A stretch of 12,575 nucleotides of DNA from Clostridiales bacterium (GTDB lineage Bacteria > Bacillota > Clostridia > Lachnospirales > Lachnospiraceae): assembly GCA_021203115.1 (NCBI GenBank), contig JAJQBV010000009.1, forward strand, positions 1-12,575, given 5' to 3'. The notes beneath the pieces were generated by a model that did not search any database, was not told the origin of the DNA, and was given only the letters and a program-made list of their open reading frames with translations. Below are positions 1-5,735 of this stretch, piece by piece. Made by a program: the position numbers and the translations under genes. Positions within the stretch are counted from its first letter, which is position 1, and every line of letters starts with the position of its first letter.

Positions 1-54
1 CCTGCGACCTCTGCGTCCCGAACGCAGCGCTCTACCAAACTGAGCCACGCATCG
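1..54 (-). tRNA. tRNA-Pro (anticodon CGG), 3' part cut off by window edge
   Basis: Read on the minus strand, the gene begins at base 54 with a seven-base acceptor arm (CGATGCG), then T8 and G9. The D-stem GCTC/GAGC follows, with a loop containing GG. The anticodon stem CTGCG/CGCAG encloses the seven-base loop TTCGGGA, so the anticodon is CGG (bases 18-20), which reads proline CCG codons. The variable loop AGGTC and the first T-stem strand GCAGG reach base 1. The T-loop and the 3' acceptor strand lie outside the window, so acceptor pairing cannot be checked. A near-consensus promoter sits just upstream. Confidence 0.95.
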
Positions 55-92
55 TCATGTTTAACGGCCTGCTTTTTGCAAGCCGCTCATAT

Positions 93-121
93 ATAATACT
101 GGTTTTCCTGCTAAATGTCAA
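93..121 (-). promoter_or_regulatory. Sigma-70-type promoter of the tRNA-Pro gene
   Basis: On the minus strand a perfect TTGACA -35 box (116-121) is followed after exactly 17 bases by TATTAT (93-98), five of six matches to the -10 consensus. Transcription would start near base 86, about 30 bases before the tRNA 5' end, leaving a short leader for processing. This strength is typical of stable RNA genes. Confidence 0.85.
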
Positions 122-184
122 CAGTTTTTTCAAGGGCTTTTTTCAGCACTTTCGCGGCGTTCTCTTCCGCTGCTGCCATGCCCT

Positions 185-628
185 CTATCGCTCCACACAG
201 CCGCCCTGTACGCTGGCCAGGTGCTCGTCAATGAGCTGCTTTAACGTAACACTGTCCATATAGTCGGAAATCACCTTATACATGCCTTCCCAAAACCCTA
301 CCGTGGGACAATATTTGTAGCGCTCGCACTCGTTGACTTCCGGTTCCAGACAGGCGATGGGTGCAAAGCTCCCCTCTATCGCGCGGAGAATCTCACCGGC
401 CGTGTATTTCTCCGGCGCACGGCTCAGACGATACCCGCCCTGCGCGCCGCGGACACTGCGAACCAGCCCGGCCCGGTGAAGCGGGGTGACAATCTGCTCC
501 AGGTACTTAATTGAAATATTCTGTCTGGAAGAGATATCCTTCAGTGAAATATAATTTTCTTCGCCGCCGTGGACACCCAGATCGACCATCAGACGCAGCG
601 CATATCTTCCTTTTGTCGATACCTTCAT
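185..628 (-). CDS. Rrf2-family transcriptional regulator, probably Fe-S binding (IscR/NsrR/CymR type)
   Basis: A 147-residue cytoplasmic DNA-binding protein. The N-terminus MKVSTKGRYALRLM and the winged-helix region with SIKYLEQI and GLVRSVRGAQGGY (residues about 39-66) are hallmarks of the Rrf2 family. Three cysteines (C93, C101, C107; spacing C-x7-C-x5-C) lie where IscR- and NsrR-type members bind an Fe-S cluster. The protein therefore probably senses Fe-S status, NO or redox state rather than being a cluster-free CymR. The start at base 628 is chosen because AGGAGG lies six bases upstream and the family motif begins there; a longer in-frame reading to base 679 has no such support. The length is usual for the family. 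The gene is separated from the beta-galactosidase by a terminator, so it is probably transcribed alone, possibly autoregulated through a dyad at 661-679. The regulon cannot be deduced here, as no isc/suf or cysteine genes are next to it. Confidence 0.93.
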   Translation of the reverse strand: MKVSTKGRYALRLMVDLGVHGGEENYISLKDISSRQNISIKYLEQIVTPLHRAGLVRSVRGAQGGYRLSRAPEKYTAGEILRAIEGSFAPIACLEPEVNECERYKYCPTVGFWEGMYKVISDYMDSVTLKQLIDEHLASVQGGCVER

Positions 629-660
629 GGAAAGCCTCCTTGTATTCCCTGTAAACCTAC

Positions 661-701
661 TTGTTATATAGTAATACAAAAAGGCATTTCCTGCAAGTCA
701 A
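661..701 (-). promoter_or_regulatory. Probable promoter and operator of the Rrf2 gene
   Basis: On the minus strand TTGACT (696-701) is a good -35 box. The -10 region is AT-rich with several candidates (TATTAC at 671-676, TACTAT at 668-673), none at the ideal 17-base spacing. The same bases form an imperfect dyad at 661-679, with arms TTGTTATA and TAATACAA (six of eight positions symmetrical). A dyad over the -10 region, 32 bases upstream of the start codon, would suit autorepression by the Rrf2 protein, which is common in the family. The operator assignment is inference. Confidence 0.4.
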
Positions 702-708
702 ATTATGC

Positions 709-738
709 AAAAAACGGAGGCATGTTTCCACGCCTCCG
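709..738 (-). terminator. Rho-independent terminator after the beta-galactosidase gene
   Basis: Read on the minus strand, a ten-base-pair stem (arms 729-738 and 715-724, one G-T pair) closes a GAAA tetraloop. It is followed directly by six T (709-714). It starts about 40 bases after the beta-galactosidase stop codon and separates that unit from the Rrf2 gene. Confidence 0.93.
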
Positions 739-778
739 CATCTTCCTCATCTTTCACATAATTTTCTTCCACGAATCC

Positions 779-2791
779 CTACTGTTCCTCCAGTATCCGC
801 AGATCCCACGCGCCGACCGTGATCTCTGTCCCCGCGGCAACCGCCTCGCCGGTGAGCACATCGACGGCATCGCCGTAGCGGTAGGAAACCCTGCGCTCTT
901 CAGGCGAGTAGTTCAGATAATACCGAACCATTTTTCCGTAGTCGTTGACGCCCTTGCGGACAGCCACGCCCGCCGTTTCCTCGGACAGGTCTACGCCTGC
1001 CTCCTCCAGAACAATATGACAGACATTGGCGAGCACCTCCTCATCCGCCATGGTTCCGACATAGGTCGCCGTCCCCTTTCCGTAATGGTTCCGGGTGATG
1101 GCCGCGTATTTCTTCCAATTATAATGGTCATAGGAGGCCAGAACCTCTGCGCCGTGGGGAATCAGCAGCTCCATGAACTTCTCCGCCTTGTGCTCTTCCG
1201 CGCCGACCACCGCTCCCGAAAGGCCGACCAGCCCGCGAGGCAGGGTATATTCGTGGTAAATCACACCGAGGGACTCATTCAGAATCCCCGGCTGCACACC
1301 GCAGCGCACCTTGTTGTTCTCGTTCGAATACCCGCTCTTAAAGGAGGCGATCAGATGCCCGCCGTTCTCAACAAACCGGTTCAGGCGATGGAGCAGCTCG
1401 TCCTCTGCCGCATAGAGCGCAGGCGCCACGATTACCCGGTAGTCCTCCAGATTTTCGGACTCCGGCCAGAGAATGTCGCACTCCACATTCATATCGTAAA
1501 GCGTGTCAAACATCCACCGGAAGACATCATTGTACTGAATCCCCGGCCTTTCTACAGGAAACTCGATCGGGAAATATTTCAGCGCGGTAAGGGACGGATT
1601 GCTGACCAGAATGGCCACCTCGTTTTTCTTCTTTAAGTTGACCAGATGATCTCCCTTCGCGGCGAACTCCTCCCCGATCCGGCAGGCCTCCCGATATGTG
1701 GCATTTTCCTCAAAATCCTGACTCAGAATCCCGCGCCAGTATGTCTCCACCGAATTGTGAATAGAATGCCAGTGCCAGTACATCACGCTGTTGGCTCCCT
1801 CGGAAAGATGACTGTACGCCTGAAGGCGCAGCTGACCCTGATAGGGCAGCCAGCTGATATATCCCTGCGCCTGTGTCTCCAGAATCAGATAGTTCTCACC
1901 GCCCTTTAACGAACGGGCGATATCGCCGCCGAACGCGATCTCCTTTCCGGTCAGGAGATCCTGGGACGGATGGTAAATATCAAACCCAGCCATCGTCACC
2001 GCGCGCGCCTCCTGAAAATGATCCGCGTCCGGCTGAATTCCGAAAGAATAATCCCGCCACTCCCCGTCAAAGTTGTGGGTGATAAACTGATCCTCGCGCC
2101 GGTATTCGTTCACGATATCCGCCTGCCAGCAGAGAAACTCCGTGACCAGCGACCGCTGGAATTTCTCAAACTCCGCCTTCAGGCTCTGGTTGCAGGCCGA
2201 CCGCACATCCACGTAATCCTCCCATGAATTCAGACGGTTGCTCCAGTAGTCCAGCCCGAACTCCCGGTTCATGGCGTCCGTGTCGTCGTGGAATTTTTCA
2301 CGGAGGTATACGAGAAACTGCCGCTGCACATTCTCCCCGGCGGTGCCGTAGTGTTTCATCTCATTATCAATCTGATAGCCGATCACGCACTTCCGGTGCG
2401 CCGTCACTTTCATCAGCTCACGGATCACGCGCTCCGCGTAAAACCGGTAATCCGGATTCGTGATATCCATCTGTTGCCGGAATCCATAGCCGTTTCTCCC
2501 GTTTTCCGTGACCGCCATCACTTCCGGATGCCGCTTCACCATCCATGTGGGAATCGCATAGGTCGGCGTGCCGATGATCACAAAGATATCCGCCGCCTCC
2601 ATGGCATCCATAACCCGCTCCACATGAGAGAAATCAAACACGCCGGGCTGTGGCTCACAGGTGCTCCATGTCGATTCCGCGATCCGGACCACATTGATCC
2701 CGGCCTTTTTCATCATCTGCACATCCTTCTCCAGACGGTCATAAGGCATATATTCATCGTAATACGCTGCTCCGAAAAGTAATTCTTTCAT
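779..2791 (-). CDS. Beta-galactosidase, glycoside hydrolase family 42
   Basis: A 670-residue enzyme hydrolysing terminal beta-D-galactosides, of the retaining GH42 family. The N-terminal stretch GAAYYDEYMPYDRLEKDVQ and the TIM-barrel region (about residues 1-375) are typical. The acid/base glutamate is E144 in YQIDNEMKHYG, and the nucleophile is E305 in LILETQAQG. The barrel ends with SVMYWHWHS and YWRGILSQDF. A trimerisation (B) domain follows at about 385-590, then a small C-terminal beta domain. There is no signal peptide, so it acts in the cytoplasm on imported galactosides. The cysteine cluster that binds zinc in some GH42 enzymes is not evident. The start is supported by GGGAG nine bases upstream, and the length is normal. 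A terminator upstream and one downstream make it a single-gene unit. No sugar transporter or other glycosidase is next to it, so the natural substrate (lactose, galacto-oligosaccharide or plant galactan fragments) is unknown. Confidence 0.96.
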   Translation of the reverse strand: MKELLFGAAYYDEYMPYDRLEKDVQMMKKAGINVVRIAESTWSTCEPQPGVFDFSHVERVMDAMEAADIFVIIGTPTYAIPTWMVKRHPEVMAVTENGRNGYGFRQQMDITNPDYRFYAERVIRELMKVTAHRKCVIGYQIDNEMKHYGTAGENVQRQFLVYLREKFHDDTDAMNREFGLDYWSNRLNSWEDYVDVRSACNQSLKAEFEKFQRSLVTEFLCWQADIVNEYRREDQFITHNFDGEWRDYSFGIQPDADHFQEARAVTMAGFDIYHPSQDLLTGKEIAFGGDIARSLKGGENYLILETQAQGYISWLPYQGQLRLQAYSHLSEGANSVMYWHWHSIHNSVETYWRGILSQDFEENATYREACRIGEEFAAKGDHLVNLKKKNEVAILVSNPSLTALKYFPIEFPVERPGIQYNDVFRWMFDTLYDMNVECDILWPESENLEDYRVIVAPALYAAEDELLHRLNRFVENGGHLIASFKSGYSNENNKVRCGVQPGILNESLGVIYHEYTLPRGLVGLSGAVVGAEEHKAEKFMELLIPHGAEVLASYDHYNWKKYAAITRNHYGKGTATYVGTMADEEVLANVCHIVLEEAGVDLSEETAGVAVRKGVNDYGKMVRYYLNYSPEERRVSYRYGDAVDVLTGEAVAAGTEITVGAWDLRILEEQ

Positions 2792-2819
2792 TGATTCAAT
2801 CTCCCTTCATACATCCATC

Positions 2820-2848
2820 AGCATATCCGATTCCCGCACATTTCACAA
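2820..2848 (-). promoter_or_regulatory. Likely promoter of the beta-galactosidase gene
   Basis: On the minus strand TTGTGA (2843-2848) and TATGCT (2820-2825) are separated by exactly 17 bases, with four of six matches each. The pair lies just downstream of the terminator that ends the preceding operon and about 30 bases before the start codon. The fit is moderate and the call rests partly on position. Confidence 0.4.
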
Positions 2849-2852
2849 GGGG

Positions 2853-2888
2853 AAAATGCCCCGAAACCGCAATCGCAGCTCCGGGGCA
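2853..2888 (-). terminator. Terminator of the redox operon
   Basis: Read on the minus strand, a continuous 14-base-pair stem (arms 2875-2888 and 2857-2870, including four G-T pairs) closes a four-base GATT loop. It is followed by TTTT (2853-2856) and then CCCC. The stem is very strong and the T-run short. It starts about 48 bases after the stop codon of the flavoprotein gene and insulates the beta-galactosidase gene from the operon. Confidence 0.82.
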
Positions 2889-2935
2889 CCTCCTCTTTCA
2901 TGCACCTATACCATGTTCAAAGACTGTAAATCCAT

Positions 2936-4396
2936 TTAATCATCCATCTCATCGATGTAATCCGCGACGGACTCGCCCGCCATACGGCCGGAGTTGACGG
3001 CAAATCCCATCGTGTTGCCGGGCAGCGTGAAGTTGTAGCTGTCGCCGTAGATGGTGTTTGCGTCGGAGCCAGCGCTGTAAAGACCCGGAATCGGATTCTG
3101 CTCCGCATCCAAAACCTCACAGTACTTGTTGACCCGCACGCCGCCGACTGTGCCGTATGCCGCAATGTAGTATTTTCCTACCAGATAGCCGCCCTTGCCG
3201 GTGATGGGATGCAGATACTCCTGCTGCTTGTGGAACTGTGTATCGCAGCCCGTATCGCACATATCGTTGTACTCGTCCAGCACATCCTCCAGCTTCTCTT
3301 CGTCGATGCCGAGCTTCTCCGCCAGCTCCTCGATGTCATCCGCACGGATAAATCCGTCGTAGCCCTCCTCCTCGGCGCGGTCAAACTCCGCGTCGACTGC
3401 GAGGAACGCGTCCTCCGGATGCACGATATCAAAGATGTCCGGGCCGTTCTTCTTGTAATTTTTCAGAATCGCCTGATCCATGATGCAGTATCCGTAGTGA
3501 CCGGGCTGCAGGGAGAGCGCATTTCCGGTATAAGTGGTGTTGCCCATCATTCCCTCGTTCATGAACCGGTCGCCGTTCTGGTTGATCAGCAGGTTCGGCT
3601 GACGCAGGACCGCATCCAGAAGGAACCAGTTTAAGTTATCCTTGAGCTGATAGATCATCTCAATGTTCGCGCCGAACTTCTGCGCACCGGCATTCCACAT
3701 CATATTCAGGCCGTCGCCGTTCGTGCCCGGTACGTTGAAGGGGAAATAATCTTCCCAGAGGTTGTAACCGAAGTTCTCCTTGATCATCTTCGCATTGGTT
3801 CCGAAACCGCCGGTCGCAACGATAACTGCCTTAGCCCGCGCCTCGATCTCCTCGCCGTCCTTGTCAACAGCCTTCACGCCCACGCAGGCGCCGTCCTCCA
3901 TGATCAGCTCCTTCACCGGGGTCTCCAGATAAATCTGTGCGCCCAGCTCCTTCGCCTTCTCTGTCATGATGTGGACCATTGGACCGGCCGCGCGGGGTCC
4001 GATCACGCCGTTCTCCGGCTTGACGATATGCCAGGTCGCCTCAGACTCGCGGAAATAGCGGAAGCATCCCGCGAACTCCACGCCCATATCCTCCAGCCAC
4101 TCGATCGTGTCTGCGGACTTGTTGAAATAAGTCTGCACCAGATCATTGTCGACGCGGTAATGCGTGTACTCCATATGACGGTTCAGGGCGTCGCCCACCG
4201 TGATATCGCAGAAGCTGTTTTTCTGCTGCTTCGTGCCGATGCCGAGCGGTCCCATACCCATGTTCGCCGCGCCGCCGGTCGTATTCGACTTCTCAAACAC
4301 GATCGTCTCAAGATCATTCTCACCCGCCGTGATGGCCGCCGCGAGACCGGCCGGACCCGCCGCTACAACGATTACATCAGTCTCCATTTTCTTCAT
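2936..4396 (-). CDS. FAD-dependent oxidoreductase, fumarate reductase / 3-ketosteroid dehydrogenase superfamily, unknown substrate
   Basis: A 486-residue soluble flavoprotein of the FAD_binding_2 type. It has an N-terminal dinucleotide fold (DVIVVAAGPAGLAAA, residues 7-21; the first glycine of the usual GxGxxG is alanine), TTGGAANMGMG at 39-49, ATGGFG at 194-199, NGDRFMNE at 274-281, and the FAD-closing region GLYSAGSDANTIYGDSY at 438-454. The start at 4396 is chosen because GGAGG lies ten bases upstream; the in-frame ATG at 4417 sits upstream of that site. There is no signal peptide, haem motif or covalent-FMN domain, so it is cytoplasmic and needs an electron-donating partner. Fumarate reductases carry a catalytic Arg after the NGxRFxNE motif, a His before the TxGG motif, and a substrate Arg in the last FAD segment. 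Here the equivalents look like Gly/Asn/Thr, Gly and Phe/Thr, so fumarate is an unlikely substrate. Tyr residues near 289 and 454 are possible alternative acids. It is the last gene of the redox operon, 118 bases after the NuoF-like gene. Confidence 0.88.
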   Translation of the reverse strand: MKKMETDVIVVAAGPAGLAAAITAGENDLETIVFEKSNTTGGAANMGMGPLGIGTKQQKNSFCDITVGDALNRHMEYTHYRVDNDLVQTYFNKSADTIEWLEDMGVEFAGCFRYFRESEATWHIVKPENGVIGPRAAGPMVHIMTEKAKELGAQIYLETPVKELIMEDGACVGVKAVDKDGEEIEARAKAVIVATGGFGTNAKMIKENFGYNLWEDYFPFNVPGTNGDGLNMMWNAGAQKFGANIEMIYQLKDNLNWFLLDAVLRQPNLLINQNGDRFMNEGMMGNTTYTGNALSLQPGHYGYCIMDQAILKNYKKNGPDIFDIVHPEDAFLAVDAEFDRAEEEGYDGFIRADDIEELAEKLGIDEEKLEDVLDEYNDMCDTGCDTQFHKQQEYLHPITGKGGYLVGKYYIAAYGTVGGVRVNKYCEVLDAEQNPIPGLYSAGSDANTIYGDSYNFTLPGNTMGFAVNSGRMAGESVADYIDEMDD

Positions 4397-4433
4397 TTCA
4401 TTAATTCCTCCATTCATAATTTTTTACTCATAA

Positions 4434-4468
4434 CCTGAAAACCTGCAGTATTCCATGCAAATTTCAGG
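4434..4468 (-). repeat. Inverted repeat / hairpin between the NuoF-like and flavoprotein genes
   Basis: Arms CCTGAAA (4434-4440) and TTTCAGG (4462-4468) are perfect complements. A second TGCA/TGCA pairing lies inside, and the centre is an unpaired stretch of eight bases. No T-run follows in either direction, so it is not a normal terminator. It lies in the 118-base gap in front of the flavoprotein gene. A role in mRNA processing or in adjusting expression of the last gene is possible but unproven. Confidence 0.4.
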
Positions 4469-4514
4469 AAGTATTCTTTTTATCAGACATCCGGAGCATC
4501 CGTCCCAAAAAATA

Positions 4515-5735
4515 TTACCTTCGCTTCTTAAACTTCCCAACCTTCGTCAGCCTTGTCGGCAGCTTCGGCACACGTCCCGCCGTCTGCACGATCGCGCCAT
4601 GCTCGCAGGCCTCCAGACACTTCCCGCATTTATCGCACTCGAACTCGTCGATCATGTGGATATAACCGGCCTGCCCCTCGATGGCGCCCTTCGGACAGAC
4701 ATCCGCACATGCCTCGCAGCCCTGACATTCGTTGGGATCAATGTACATCGTCATGAAAGCGCTGCAGACATTGTTCGCACATTTTTTCTTTTTAATGTGG
4801 TCCGTGTACTCGTCCTCGAAGTATTTCAGCGTTCCCATGACAAAATCCGACGCCGTCTGACCCATGCTGCAGGGTGTGGAGAAGGTCATGGCCTCGCCGA
4901 TCTCCGCAAGCATCTCCGGGAAGTTTTTCTTTCCCTGTCCCATGGTAATCTCCCGCTCCATCGTGTGAAGCTGTACCAGCCCCTCGCGGCAGAAGGTGCA
5001 TTTGCCGCAGCTATGCCGCCGCTCCGCCTCCAGAAGCTGCGCCGCCTCGTGAATCAGACAGCAGGTTGGCGCGTAAAGCGTGACCACACCGTTTCCGATC
5101 TGTGTGTCACTCTCGATGACCATGTCCAGAGCGGTGGCCGCATCGTAAAGCTTCGTCCCGATCGTGACGGCCTTCGCATCTGTCTCACCGACCAGATCGG
5201 ACACCTTTGTTCCGTAGGCAACCTTTGTCAGCGCGCCGGTCTCGCCGTCCCGGCAGACCGCCATGTAGGTTCCGGGCTCATAATTTCCCTCGAAAATATC
5301 TGCCAGCGCAGCCAGCGTCTCGAAGTGGTGGAACGCGCCGCCGCGGCTCTCCCGCACATTGACAATGCCGTTAAAAATCTGCACGCCGTACTCCGATGCC
5401 TTGTTTGCCAGCTCCTTCGCATACTCTGTCTCGTTCTCCGGAAGGAAAAGATACAGCTCCTGCGCGTCCACGGCCAGCGCCGCAATTTTCATTCCGGTCA
5501 AAACCTTGTCCGGATCGTCCTTTAAAATCGCCAGAAGCGCCCCGTTTAAGTCGGAATTGTTCAGACCGGCCACCACACGGATGGGATTCGTCTGAAATGC
5601 GCGCTCCTCGTTGACCAGATTCCACTTGTCCGCCACCGGAGTGCGGTCCGCGCCGAACTCCAACAGGCCTTCCGCCGCAATCTTTGCGATTATCTGCTCC
5701 GCGCCCATTGCTTTCGCATTCTCATACGCTTTCAT
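4515..5735 (-). CDS. NuoF-like iron-sulfur electron-transfer protein with degenerate FMN/NADH domain
   Basis: A 406-residue protein related to the diaphorase subunit of complex I and [FeFe] hydrogenases (NuoF/HymB). Its C-terminal half keeps the NuoF cluster ligands SCGKCTFCREG (C243, C246, C249) and C289 in STPCSMG. An SLBB-like segment (GTKVSDLVG, 175-183) precedes these. Two ferredoxin-type [4Fe-4S] motifs follow (C337, C340, C343, C347 and C367, C370, C373, C377), as in hydrogenase-type subunits. The N-terminal half still aligns loosely (KWNLV, DPDKVLTGMKIAALAVDA), but the motifs that hold FMN and NADH are gone. The GRGGAGFPTG loop reads FGADRTPVAD (27-36), the NADEGEPG stretch reads GLNNSDLNG, and no CGEETAL is present. 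Direct NADH oxidation is therefore unlikely, and the protein most likely relays electrons between the fusion protein and the downstream flavoprotein. Its start codon overlaps the upstream stop by one base (TAATG) with AGGAGG just before, so translation is coupled. Confidence 0.87.
   Translation of the reverse strand: MKAYENAKAMGAEQIIAKIAAEGLLEFGADRTPVADKWNLVNEERAFQTNPIRVVAGLNNSDLNGALLAILKDDPDKVLTGMKIAALAVDAQELYLFLPENETEYAKELANKASEYGVQIFNGIVNVRESRGGAFHHFETLAALADIFEGNYEPGTYMAVCRDGETGALTKVAYGTKVSDLVGETDAKAVTIGTKLYDAATALDMVIESDTQIGNGVVTLYAPTCCLIHEAAQLLEAERRHSCGKCTFCREGLVQLHTMEREITMGQGKKNFPEMLAEIGEAMTFSTPCSMGQTASDFVMGTLKYFEDEYTDHIKKKKCANNVCSAFMTMYIDPNECQGCEACADVCPKGAIEGQAGYIHMIDEFECDKCGKCLEACEHGAIVQTAGRVPKLPTRLTKVGKFKKRR

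Noticed and set aside
569..1636. Plus-strand open frame of 355 codons opposite the beta-galactosidase and terminator
   Set aside because: It runs through the terminator hairpin and the antisense of a clear GH42 gene, with no family motif and no convincing ribosome binding site.
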